Shown piece by piece: positions 12,182 through 24,056 of a DNA stretch of 43,880 bases. The stretch is from assembly GCA_910592205.1 (NCBI GenBank), contig CAJVPJ010000107.1, forward strand, positions 1 through 43,880, written 5' to 3'. The notes beneath the pieces were generated by a model. It did no database searches and was not told the DNA's origin. It was given only the letters and a program-made list of their open reading frames with translations. This stretch comes from Paraglomus occultum (Eukaryota > Glomeromycota > Glomeromycetes > Paraglomerales > Paraglomeraceae). A program made the position numbers and the translations under genes. Each line of letters opens with the position of its first letter. The stretch's first letter is position 1.

Positions 12182-12715
12182 CTAGTAAGCGAATAAATCT
12201 TCTTCCGTGCTTGTCGTGCTTTTTATGGTCAACCTATTTTTCTTATCTTCAAATCCACTTTTAATCTCCTTACATCGTTTCGTCATCTCTTCAACTTCAT
12301 CTTCGCATTTTTGTAATAATTCTTCCAATGTTTTGAGCTTAGTTTTCAGTTCGCAATCACGTTCTGTGTACTGATTATATCTGGTAGGTATTTCCTCGCA
12401 GATCAAAGATCGTAAACGATCGTTAGATTCGAGAAAATCTAATCGTTTTCGTCCGAGATTTCCAAGCTGTTCATTCAAGCCACGAAACAATAGACGTATG
12501 TCGTAAATCACTAATAAGAGTGAGTTGATATTGGGCTTGGAGGAGTATGGATCCGGATTAGACATTGAAGTTGAGTTTTCTCTGAGTAGTAAATGTTTAT
12601 GACAGCTCAGCAATTCACACACGGAAGAGGCTAGATTTATACACTTATCAAACCGCAGTGATGCGTAATGACTAATTGCTAGATTCAATATGGATATTGT
12701 CATTTCTACTTTCAT
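12182..12715 (-). CDS. Small coiled-coil protein of unknown function (177 aa)
   Basis: This single uninterrupted frame runs from ATG (12715-12713) to stop (12182). The N-terminal half is helical and mildly hydrophobic (MTISILNLAISHYASLRFDK, then INSLLLVIYDIRLLFRGLNE). The C-terminal half is a charged coiled coil (LKTKLKTLEELLQKCEDEVE, then EMTKRCKEI). Its length in an AT-rich region and its protein-like composition argue for a real gene. The pattern is like small scaffold proteins such as kinetochore or autophagy adaptors, but I see no diagnostic motif and assign no family. It is isolated, with no gene within 1.6 kb downstream of its start. An upstream exon cannot be excluded. Confidence 0.6.
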   Translation of the reverse strand: MKVEMTISILNLAISHYASLRFDKCINLASSVCELLSCHKHLLLRENSTSMSNPDPYSSKPNINSLLLVIYDIRLLFRGLNEQLGNLGRKRLDFLESNDRLRSLICEEIPTRYNQYTERDCELKTKLKTLEELLQKCEDEVEEMTKRCKEIKSGFEDKKNRLTIKSTTSTEEDLFAY

Positions 12716-14343
12716 TCGAATTATTTAAAGGCAAATCGACAAAAACAGATCAGTACTTTGTTTGATAATCTATATATAGATTGATCATCAATTAGGATGT
12801 CCCAAAAACTGCATACAATAACTTTACGATACAAAGGCCAAGAGCTGGCGTAATCACATCATAAAAGATTGATTGTCTAAAGGTTGCATACATTTCTCCT
12901 TCCACTTTGTAACATGCATCAGTGAATTCTCTCACTCGCTTTGTTTATCACTAGAATATTTAAGTTGTGCCAATCGGCTTATTGCATGCACGTCTATATT
13001 TCGTCAGTCTATACGAAAGAAAGATTAATTATTCAAGCAGACTAGATAATTAGTCATAATATCTGAACAGATATTTCTGTATTATTTATCACAAAGAGGT
13101 GAAATAACTTTTTTTTTATAAAAAACTCTTCCAATCGCTAAATTATCCTGGATATTCAACTACCGTTACTCGCTTTTCGGTTTCACTTTATCAGTTTGAT
13201 TATTCAACTTATATTGTCTACCATTTATAAGCACACTAAAAATTCATTAGCGGCTTCCCAAAGTAAACTTGCCGCGGCTATATGAATGTTAAAAATATCT
13301 TTCTGTCAAACTTGCAAGCTACTATGTTCCAGTGACGCTGATAGCGTGGAAGACGATAGTATATTAAGTAACTAATAATATTATATGTTAGATAATCCGG
13401 TTGTAGGGATACTATCCATCGCGATGTATTGGTGATACTTTATGTTCAACAAATGGCTGCAATTTTATACGGTCAGATCTCTTTATACCGGATACGAATG
13501 ACACCCGTCGATATAATTAGATGTGAACTGTATCTATTTTGAAAATAAATCTTATTTTATTTCATCAGTCACCTGGTGCTGATAAACCATCTTTATTAAT
13601 TCTTTCTTTTTGGAAAATGATAGGCCCATAATCGACAGCAAGATCGAGCTATATTTACAAATAACTTGATTAATTTTTGGTGTTTACCGAATTTTTCTTC
13701 GCAAAGATATAAATTACTATTGTAATTAAAATTTTTTTAGTCAGTGCTTCATTTAGTGGTATACCTACAGATGTGTCTATATTATAAACTTTGGCTCTAC
13801 TCAAATCGATGAATTCGTAAAGAGGTGTGAATGTAGAAACAGTGCTGACGTGGCTTACCAAGTTAAAAATGCATTTAAATAATACTTTAACTATCAAGCA
13901 CAAGTAAATTTCAGGAAGCGCGCAATGTTATTTCCAACATGTTGTATGTGGTATAATCAGAAAAAAGAATTCAACGCGTAATGTTTATTAATGACTTGAT
14001 ATCGTTTGTACAACAACTGCAGATAAAACATCTTGCGAACAAGCGAGCCCGATAATATAACATTAAAGGTAAGCCATCTATCCTAGTTGTTCCTTCGAAA
14101 AATGCAAGTTATATGCTGGGCTCGCTATTTGTCCTAATTCACTAAACTAAAGCAGTTTATGGTCGAAAAAGTGGAAAAGAAATGTCGGAATCAATTCTAA
14201 TAATGTTATAATGAGCAAATTCCATATTAACTTTATTAATAGAATTGAATTCTTTCTGACGTTCGAACAAATTATTGTTTGCTATGACTGTTACCATAAA
14301 GATCTTGTTTTTTAGACAAAATTAAACAGGCCTTAAACCTTTT
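12716..14343. other. AT-rich intergenic region, no feature seen
   Basis: Between the coiled-coil gene and the bZIP gene I see no exon-like segment. An open frame at 13670-13903 (minus) is Ile/Val/Lys rich and has no supporting splice sites. The region should hold the promoter of the coiled-coil gene and the 3' UTR of the bZIP gene. Confidence 0.45.
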
Positions 14344-15073
14344 TCAATGGTACAAACGTAGTTGTTCCACTTCTTGTGTTAATTTTGTGTTGGTTTCTTT
14401 AAAATATGCTAATAATTGATTGAGTCGTAATATCTCATTCTGTTGTTCTTGCACGGTTGTTTCTAGACGTTGAACATATTCTACAGAGAAATAATCAAAC
14501 GTAAACATAATATTTCCACCATCTTATTATAACGACTGCAATAATGGAATAGGAAGAGACATATTAGCTAAGGTTTAATCATGGGCAATACCCTTTCTTC
14601 GTGCTCGAAAGTTTCTAGCAGAAATCTTGTTCCGCTGCCTTCGCCTTTCCTCCAAAGACATTTTCTGATCTACACCGCTTTTCCCCTGCAGAGAAACATG
14701 AATAACGCTATTTTCGTTTTGCTTTATAGTATTGTCCGTATCAGAACTTTTAGCAGCAATAAGTAGCGGCCTCGAAGACTGTCCAGTCTTTTGCGTAGAA
14801 GCGACAACTACATACAGCAGTGGAGGGGTTTATTTGATTTTTCGTTTGACCACTAATGTCAGTAACAAACATAAATTAATTATACTTGCCGCCAGTTTCA
14901 GTTAATAGACTCGGGCAGGTAGCACCTGTAAAGTCAACCGGCAAATTTGACATAGCAACACCGTCTTCTGTAATATTACGCAAGTCTATATCCATACAAG
15001 TGTTGAATGAGTCATAAATAACAATGTTTCCTCTTTGTTCAGGTGAGGTCATCTTGAATAACATCAGTAACAT
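14344..15073 (-). CDS. Small bZIP transcription factor
   Basis: Three exons, 15073-14890, 14807-14592 and 14480-14344, give 537 nt (178 aa). Joining exons 2 and 3 makes an unbroken bZIP: the basic region RRRQRNKISARNFRARRK (about residues 116-133, with the DNA-contacting N-x3-A-x5-R signature) runs into EYVQRLETTVQEQ, QNEILRLNQLLAYF, KETNTKLTQEVEQL. The heptad d positions read Leu, Gln, Leu, Phe, Leu, Leu, so it should dimerise. The zipper is the C-terminus, four residues before the stop. The N-terminal 110 residues are acidic to neutral and unrecognised, likely a transactivation part. Intron 1 appears to use a GC donor (GCAAGT at 14889) with a TAG acceptor; this is the only join I found that keeps the frame. 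An alternative start is the ATG at 15052, giving 171 aa. Confidence 0.85.
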
Positions 15074-16452
15074 ACCGTGTCCCGCCGAGAGGTTTTATCA
15101 TGGCGTCAATAGATTTGATTGGCTGAATCATCAACGAATAATGTACGAAACAGATTACTGAAAACGTTCTCGTTGTTGACTTGCAGAGAAAAAGTCGCCC
15201 CAAATGTAAATAATGGCTTTAAAAGTTTGTGGGTGGATCGGCTGTTATTCTACACATAGCAGATAACGGTGAATGCAAGTGCTGCAAAGTGGATTATTTG
15301 TTTGCTGCACGCGTATTTCTCTGTCACTATTATAATTATCGTGATCTGCGCGTAGTACGGAATAACTGAAACAAGAAAGGTTACGTTATTCCATTACAGT
15401 TATACAATCAACCTTCAGAGTTGGCCGATATAAATTCAATGTTCACGGCAAGATGTGTGTATGCATGACTTGTTTGGCAGCTCTGAGCTTAATGAAACTG
15501 TTGTGTCTGAGTCTTAGTCGTTCATGAACATAATTGAACGTCTGGTAAAGTTCAAAGAACCAAATATTAAAAGTAATGAATCATTGTAGTTTTAATTAGA
15601 AAACAATACCTATTATAAGCTATGGGAAGTCATAGATAGAGTCGATGTTGTCATGGAGCTTGAGTCGATATCCCCTTTTTCCGCGGGGACCGTAGACACA
15701 AACTCCAGTTTGGGCAAAAATGCTAAAAGTACAACCTGCCCGACCTTAGCACGGGTGTGTGTGTGTGTAGAGAATTTGTTACGCACTGTGTCAGTCGTCC
15801 GAATCATTCGAGAAAAAAACATATGCGAAGGAGAATGAGGAAGAGAGATTCTACACTACATATACGCCGATAACATTCTTTGATTATGCAAGCTATGCCT
15901 AATACTAATTTACATTTATAACAAATAATGCTTATGAATATCTGGCAGTTCAAGCGCTTGAAAACTGCAATAATGGTTCTACAGAGTACAGAGGGAACGT
16001 ATATTGTGGGTCCAACTCTTTAAAGATCTTTTGGTGGACTTCAGACTACAAAGTGACATGGGTAACGGCTTCTTTTTTTTTTTGAAAAGAGGCCGTGATT
16101 ACTCTTTGATAAATTATTTCATGAAGGCGGAAAAGTCAAGCCATAAAAAATGGTTTGGGTGCTGACCAGATTTTATAATGAATAATACATATCAGATAGT
16201 AATAGCATTGCTTGAATCCCGTATGGAAGTTGATGACAAAAAATAAAAAGAACGATAAACAAAGCTCCTTCGAATGATGAAAGATGCCCCACGTTCGTTT
16301 CACCCGTAAGATAGGGAAAAGAAATTCCAAATTCAAAGGTCTCAAAAAAAAAAAAAACTCGAAAAAATATTGATTATTAATAGCGGTAAGTTTGTAATGA
16401 AGTGTTTCCATCGAGAATAAATTATAAGAGTTTTCGAAATATCTTTACAGGA
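15074..16452. other. Intergenic region upstream of the bZIP gene
   Basis: This stretch carries a GT microsatellite near 15757-15769 and a poly-A tract near 16345-16357. Overlapping open frames on both strands at 15613-15838 have no splice support. The proximal part must contain the bZIP promoter. No other feature is visible. Confidence 0.4.
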
Positions 16453-16748
16453 ATGGACACGCCGTTTACCAAGTCCGAGACGTCAATTCTGCTCCAACAA
16501 AAGGTCAGATAGAAATATATTGGACCTTTTGACGGGGCTCTTCCGCTTACGGGTACTATATTTTATTATTCGTTTTGGATTTCCAAGACAATGAGCTCAC
16601 AGCTTTTTATTAGAATGTCATCAGCAGATCCATACGATGGTTTAAAAGTGAGGCTAAGAGACTGTTAAGATTCTTATGTCAATGATGTGGATATGGGGAT
16701 AGTGAAGAAGAGGAAGAAGAACAAACTCCAGATGATGCGACACAATGA
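16453..16748 (+). CDS. Candidate small spliced gene with an in-frame TGA
   Basis: A possible first exon, 16453-16503, encodes MDTPFTKSETSILLQQK. It has a TTTACAG just before it and a GTCAGA donor after it. The acceptor TTTTTATTAG at 16613 opens the same frame: NVISRSIRWFKSEAKRLLRF then LCQ, ending at TGA 16683-16685. The frame then continues after that TGA as CGYGDSEEEEEEQTPDDATQ up to a second TGA at 16746-16748. An acidic tail of this kind is unlikely by chance. Options are a real 40-residue peptide, a gene broken by one stop, a further short intron I have not resolved, or recoding. I do not recognise the family. Confidence 0.3.
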
Positions 16749-17004
16749 AGCAGTAAATGCCCTCACAGTACCATTTATTTCTTTCTCAAGAAAATTTTTA
16801 ATACAGCTTATTAATAATTTTTGTACGATCTCAAGAATGAAGTTTCGCGGATATTCGCGACTAGTTGAAGGTACAATAATTTATATTAATTTACAATAAA
16901 AAATATCTCAAAATGCATAGATTACCCCCTAATCACCAACCAAGCTCAACCTGGTGGTTCTTGCAAACTTTGTTGATTCTCGGGACGTAAAAATAATAGT
17001 ATTA

Positions 17005-20000
17005 TTAACGTATTGCCAATGCGCTGATTCTCTTTACGTGTGGTAGGTTTAACCTATAATTACGAGAATGCAATAGCAATTAGAGACAAAGAGTGGTAAT
17101 TATACCCCATCAACAGAATTTCGAAACTGATACTCACCAAGCTGGCATATAATTTTCGGGTACTACGGCCTGCCTGGGTGCCGGAACTTCAAATGGTCCC
17201 GAGTCCTCCAGTGGTGTAGTGTCGAGAAGTAGAATATCGTTCTTATCATTGGCAACAACTCGGCTTGCGACAGCTTTTAAAATTTCAGGACTGATTGGAT
17301 TCTGTTAAATTATATAAAGATAATTAGTATCGATTTGGAAGATAACAACGATTTACTCTAAACCCCACATACTTCATAGTCAGCAACGAAATAATGACTG
17401 ATAAGCTTTTGGATTTGAGTTGGAGTCAATATCCAACAGACATCGTAAATTATCTCGATATCGCCTAACGATGCCTAATTTCACAGCAATTAAACCTGGG
17501 TTAATAAAACGAAACAAGTAATTTCCGTGCAGGTAGAAGTGATTTTTACCTTCTTAAGCTGTAATAATTTCGTAGCTTGCATTAGATGTTCCAACTGTAA
17601 TGTTCCTTCTGGCATTTCATGACTCTTACACCATTCTTCGATTCGTGTCATATTATACTGGATTTGCATTGCTTCAGAATGGAATATTAGCGTTAACTTG
17701 TGCATACAAGAACAAAAGCAATTGCATAAATTAACAAAAGCATTTGCATAAAACTCACCTCGTTTCCATGAGCAGAAGTTACGTCTGTATACAAGAAAGC
17801 AAAAACATTTTATTATTACAATGAAGAAAAGGACGTATTTTTACACAATTCAATTAATTATTACCTCATTAGCAAGTCATTGAACGACGTCACACCAATC
17901 AGTTTCAATAGCTCTGTAACAACTTGTTGAATGACAGTCATCTCAACGTAATAAGATTTCATCGCCTTCCAGACTTTGTTGAGGAAGTTCAACAAATCAT
18001 CCATACTGAACGCTGGACTGGTCTGCCCTCCGATAAATTTGGTAAACAATCGCCCCTCTGTTGTGATGAATCCAGGCAAAGACTGGCTTTCAACAACAGC
18101 GGGTATAACCATCTTATACAGTCGTTTCTTCAATTCCTTCATCCAGGTGTGATAAATGTTATACTCCAAGCTCTCCAAGTCATGCTTTACTATTGAAACC
18201 AGTCTCTCATAGTCGTGCCATTCAAAGACCCTTCCATGAGCGTCTGCAGCGGGGTTCACGCCAGCCAGCATATCATTTTCGGCAGATGCTGCAAATGATA
18301 ACAGCTCGTGGACGTTGGACAACCAATATGCTCCCGGTAAAATCGCATCCTCACCTTGCGTATCCTGTTATTTTAAATTCAAATTAATTGATTAGAATTA
18401 CTTGACAAATCTCCATAATTGTTCCTCAATATTAAGCAACCAAATTTTTGCGCTTACCATAACATGACTTTGAATAGTTTTCATGACATTGGCAAATAAT
18501 CTTTCGGACTCTTTAATGAAACCGAATTTCCACATTTGCTGTGCCAAGAGACTGATCAAACGGGCCGGGAATAATATTTCTTTTTTATGCGGAGGATTTT
18601 GCAGGCTTGGCAATGGTATTTTTAATGATGTAATCAGTCCATTAATGACTTCGTCGTCGAGAGAGTCCTCGTCCTCAAGCATTTTCATAATCTGCAAAAT
18701 AAAATCTCGTTAGTAATACAGAATACGCAAGACTATTTGGATCTCACATGACTAACCTCTTCTTCAGGTTCCTCGGTGCCAGGTAAGTGAATACGTCCTC
18801 CAGAACGAAGTTTTGGCACAGGCTGCATGTATGATACTGATACCGGTCTTAACCCTCCCTTTTTGGCTTCTGCGGTTGCTAAATCCAATGACGTTTTGGG
18901 TTTTTGCTTTGCAATCTCGTTCGGACCCCAAGATTCTGCAGAACTGTGTCTTCGTCCACGACGCTTTGTAGACGGAGGTTTCAAAGAGGTGTTAGCAGCA
19001 GTCAAGAAGCCGTTCTCAAGTCTTTGTTGCGGAGGAGGCGGTGACATCCCTCTACCAGAGGTCTTAAGTTTGGTCAATTGTTCTCGAAGAGCAGCAATTT
19101 CTTGTTTCAGAGCCAGGACAGTTGCAGGATCCTCTGTGCCCTTATATTTACTAACTGTTGTACGTAATTTGGCAACTTCATCGTCTTTTTTATTCAGCTC
19201 GTTGGTAAGATTTTCAATTTGTGTGTCCTGTGCCTTGATTTTCTCCAAGGAAGTTCGGTAACGGGCCTCAATAGTTTGGTTTTCCTCTTGGAGCGTCTTG
19301 AATCCACTAAGAGATACCGTAGCCATCTCAGTCTCTCGCTTGAGTGTCTTGAATTCAAGCTCAAGTTTCTCATTTTTATCGGTCCAAGCTCGAACTTGGG
19401 ACTCCAGATTGGAATTCCTCGCTTCGAGAGTCTTATTCTCCTTTATCTTCTGCTCAAGTGACTGTGTTAATTCAATAACCTTATTCTCCAATCTGTAAGA
19501 GACTTCCTTGTAATGGCTGGCAGAGCGCGCTTCTATCTTTAGCTTCTTAAGCTCAGAACGTGCCATGCGTCGACGAAGACATGATTGAATGAAAATAATG
19601 TGCTTGAGCGTATCTTTATATTGACGACGAGCGACACTGCAATAGAATTCAGGAGGATAAATTAATAACCATTATTAGAAAATGCAAAAACTAAACTTCT
19701 ACTTACCATCCGCGATAGACTTTCTGGATCTTAATGGCGGCCGCTTCTCTACGCAAAGTTTCATACGTCCGTCTGGCCAACACACCACGACCAACTATTG
19801 CAATTTAAGTCTAATTAGCTGAAAGACTATTATCATAATAATAAGTTTGGAAATCACCGTGCATACCTGTCTGTAACTTAAGAATGACCGATTTAGTGCA
19901 AAGGTAACGTTGACGTTGCTTCTGTGCTCTCCAATTCTTCTGAATCGTAATAGCTCCTTTCTCGCGGCGAAGACGCTCGCGCTCTTTTATAGCTAGGCGT

Positions 20001-23000
20001 TTGCGACAAAGTGCTTGGGTCTTTACAATTGCCGACTTCAGAGCTTGATATCTCTTTTGATGCATATGTCTAAGCATGTTCTTCTGCATTAGGGTAACAC
20101 ACTCGTTAAGTCTGTCTTGACGAAGTTTCTCCAAGAATGCCACCTATAGACAGACAAGAGGCGTGATATTAGCCTTCGCACGGCCGTTACACCTTGCTAC
20201 ATCGAAATGCTCACCATTCCAGCACGGAAGAATATTTTTGTGATACCGATTTGGTACTTGTCCTGTTCTTTAATCGAAGAATCAAGTATCAGAGAACAGA
20301 GCTTGCGCGATTCGAAGATCCAGTTGTCAGAATGGACGAGCATGTAATATCTGTCAATTAAAACAATCATCAGTACGTTATATATAAAAAATATATGCTA
20401 GTCGACATTTTTTAATATAACCTTTGAACTAATTCATCAAACGTTAGTCTGGATGGGTAGCCGGCACAACTGATCCTAATGGTTTCCAATACACCACAAG
20501 CGCGTAGTTGAGAAAGAACCATCTGGGGTTCAAACTCCCAAGCAACCTTTGCTTCGTTTGGTTTTATGCATCTAATATAATGAACATTGGTAGAATTAAT
20601 AGTTTCCATAAGACTTATCAAGGATGCCTACACAAATTGAGTGACGTTAGTATAAAATTTTAGTGTTACTCTGGTTATTTCCAAATGCTTGCAGTGAACA
20701 AAACGGTTAGAATATCGTTTATCTTACCTTGAATATTGTCCCTAATGTAGGCTTTTTCGAAATAACACTTGATCTTTTACCATCAGCAGGCTTTAAAAAA
20801 AAGAAAAATGAAATGTAAACGGGAGACTTAACACTTCTTAACGACATATTATTATACTAGTGAATAACTAAATACCTTGGCTGCGGGCGCTAGAACAGCA
20901 GATCCTTTAGTGAGCACATCTTCGAGAAAATCAAATTCAGTATTTTTCAATAGATTAAGATGCTCGTCAGGAACAGTATCTCTGTTTTTTTCTAGGAAAC
21001 CCTCGACATCGTATGTAACATCATGAGCGTAGTGACTAACAGTAAATGCACTGTTAGAGAACCGTGGTTTTTGGAAGTACTTCTTGTACTGTGGAGTATT
21101 AAAGTTCTGATATAGCTTCGTACACCAGACAGCGTCACTACCACCCGGCATACGACTGTCCTAAATTGTTTTTGTTGATCGTTTAATTCCTAATACATCT
21201 TGTATATGAAGTATGAATTGATGAAAACGCATAAACATACCTCATCTAAAAGTGAAAGTATTCCTATCTTTCCTTCAATCATATCGATACAAGGCTGATT
21301 GTCACTGAACTCAATGAAAGTCCAATTAATTTGCTCGCGAACGTAATCCTAATTTCGGTTGAACGTTATTCAATGTTATTAAATGGTATACATCAACAAA
21401 TACCTTTCACAGTATGCAGTCATCGATTGCCTACCTCTTGCTCTAATTTGAAGACATGTTGATTAAACTAACAACAGTAACATGCGGATTAGAAACGACG
21501 AATACAACATAAATGCAAAGCTAGAAAACAATTTCCCTGAAGTTAAAAACTCACTTGCTGTTGTAATTTCTCATTAGCATAGTTAATACAGAACTGTTCG
21601 AAAGAGTTTTTCTTGAAATGCTCAAATCCGTATATATCAAGTACACCAATAAAGGTACTAAGATTCTTGGCAACTTCTTCACCAGACAAACTCTCATTGA
21701 CTACGTTCACCAGCCAGTCAAATAAGTTTGCGTATATATACTTGGCAACTGAATCCCTAACTACTGTGGCCTGCTGCGCATTTAAATCTGTAACAATTTT
21801 CTCATTACGAGTAGATATTTGTTTTTTGACAATCCATTTAGCGAATTCTGATCTATTTATACCCAGTAATCTCGTAGCTGTAATTAAGGCGGTATCTGAT
21901 TCCGAGACCATCGATTTATCTCTCACAGCAGTTATGTTTATATTTCCAATGTGCAAGAGAGCAGCACAAAGCTTGAATATTTGCCATTGTGTCTCAATAG
22001 TTATACCGACTATTGATAGCGCTTTTTGAGTAAGCCCGAATTCCTCTTTATCATTAACACCCTGTATTACTCCCTGACCACCTTGGCGAAGGTAATGGAA
22101 CTGTGAATAGTCGCCAAGATCAAGGTTTTTCTTTTCGGACGGAGGTGCCCCAGCACAGAGCTAAATATATCAACGCAAGATGAGTGATAAAATTTACTAA
22201 ACGAAGAATAGCCAGTTACCAGCTACAGACATAATAACATAGCGTACCTGATAAAAAATATGATAATTTCTTTCCGCTTCGGGTTGATAGACTAATCTTG
22301 ATCGTTCCAGTAAGTATGTCCTAATTTTTGCACCGATAATGTTGGTGGCATTGTCGAATTGTATCTGATAAAAACGAGATCAAATAAATATGTATTCCCG
22401 ATAAATTGGGGATTGATTGGACATTTCATGGTTTGTTAATAGAAATTGAAAACTGACTTCAAGATATTTGCCAAATCGAGAACTGTTGTCGTTTCTTGTG
22501 GTTTTAGCATTACCAAACGATTCCATAATGGGATTTGTAGCTGAATGTAATTTTCTTATATTAGTAAATCGCATTTACGGATACTGTATGTATATTTAGA
22601 ATCTTTACCTAGAATCTGCTCCTCCACTTCGCTCATGCCTGATCCACTGCTGGCAACTTTTTTTCGAACTGGCCTCTCTTTATCATCTACAGAAGCAAAG
22701 TATCGCATGATATACTTTGCGCTCTGTGTTTTACCAGCACCACTACAACAATAATCACATGATTACTGGCCATAAATTAATATCAGAATACAACAATCAA
22801 TCATAACAAGCTTACCTCTCGCCTGATACAACGATCGTCTGATTTTTTTGATCACGAATCATACAGCGATAAGCATCTTCGGCAATCGCGAATACGTGAG
22901 GCTCCAACTCTCCGGGTTTTTTTCCAGAATATGCCTGAATGATATCTTGCGAGTAAAGTGATACTGGCTGAAATGGATTCGTAGCAATAAGAACAATTCC

Positions 23001-23580
23001 AGAGTATGTATAAATAGTGCGTTGATAATATCTGGTTCTAATTGTATGAAGAACTATGTAGAAGCAAGGGATCAGTATGTGGATTTTTACAAATACACGT
23101 GACTACGGATGATATTTGAGTTACAAACCTGCTGGTTCATTAAGATAACTGAGGCTGGTCAAGTCGTCTACTGCCTCCAGCATAGGAGGGTTACGTAGTG
23201 GGGGGAGGTTGCCATCGGTCGTAGTAGTATTAACATCAACCTCCTGTTAGCACATTGCATTGGAATCAAATTCTTAAATTAGTACTCTTATCTTTTGTAA
23301 GTATCTATATCATGAATCAGTAGGGGATTAGGCCGTGTAATGGACGAGAGTCGGCCCGTGTGCATTCGCTTTACGTTTTCCGTTTAATATATCACATGAT
23401 ATGATGAATGAATTGATTGTGATGAGATACAACCTTGCCTCTTTCAGTTTTAAAAGTTAATTTGACTTTCTCGCCATTTACTTCTTTCGTTACCAGCTCC
23501 CCACTAACCCAGCCTTCTTTGTCATCTGTTAGCCAAACTTTAGTTCCTTTTACATATATTTCTAAAGGGTGCGATGCCAT
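17005..23580 (-). CDS. MYO2: Class V myosin heavy chain (Myo2-like organelle and vesicle motor)
   Basis: Twenty-three exons sum to 4713 nt (1570 aa; yeast Myo2 is 1574): 23580-23434, 23243-23129, 23053-22816, 22742-22609, 22540-22458, 22364-22248, 22160-21555, 21467-21435, 21348-21241, 21160-20876, 20790-20728, 20627-20422, 20350-20215, 20143-19867, 19794-19707, 19636-18757, 18691-18458, 18364-17865, 17784-17759, 17671-17550, 17474-17373, 17301-17138, 17053-17005. An SH3-like N-terminus ([20 protein letters not shown]) precedes the motor, with P-loop GESGAGKT near 165, switch [15 protein letters not shown] near 218, switch [10 protein letters not shown] near 453, and the actin-binding and converter region ([12 protein letters not shown]). 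IQ-type lever-arm repeats bind calmodulin-like light chains (about 775-905), followed by coiled coil (about 880-1090) and the cargo-binding dilute domain to the C-terminus ([14 protein letters not shown]). It carries secretory vesicles and organelles along actin to growing tips. All catalytic motifs are intact. Confidence 0.96.
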
Positions 23581-24056
23581 AATCTATGTCTTAGTTGAGA
23601 GAAAGATAGGTGGGGAGGGGACATAGAAGGCCGTAAAGAGGAACAATTATGTTTGTATATACCCCCTGAATACGGAAAGTTAGTTTTGTGTACCGGACTG
23701 CAAACCCAGCAGTAATTACCACGAGATACCCAATTAGGTGATGGTGTCACAACAGTTAATAAGATTGAATATGAAATGTCTGAAGTTTAATTATATTAAA
23801 TGTGAACTATTAACTACATTATACAACTATATCGTCAGGCTATCTGATATCTGCGTTTTCATAAAAGCCGCGAAATCTTTAAAAAACCTATCCAGCTCAT
23901 CTGTAGTAAAAACGTTTATTACGAAAGTATCCCATCATATTACGGACACGAAATATACAAAAATATCATATTACAACAAAAAGAAACGAAAAAAGAATGG
24001 ACAACAACAATTAAAACTATTAGACCATGAGCCCGCGAACCAAAGCAACGGGCCGG
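23581..24056. other. Short intergenic region (myosin V promoter, G-alpha 3' UTR)
   Basis: These 476 bp lie between two tandem minus-strand genes. They should carry the 3' end signals of the G-alpha gene and the myosin V promoter. No exon-like sequence is evident. Confidence 0.5.

Noticed and set aside
15613-15838. Overlapping 61-69 codon frames on both strands near a GT microsatellite
   Set aside because: Part of the reading comes from the microsatellite (THTHT or VCVCV), and neither frame has support from splice sites or motifs.
18827-19261. Plus-strand frame of 144 codons
   Set aside because: Antisense of the myosin V coiled-coil exon.
21613-22029. Plus-strand frame of 138 codons
   Set aside because: Antisense of the myosin V motor exon 7.
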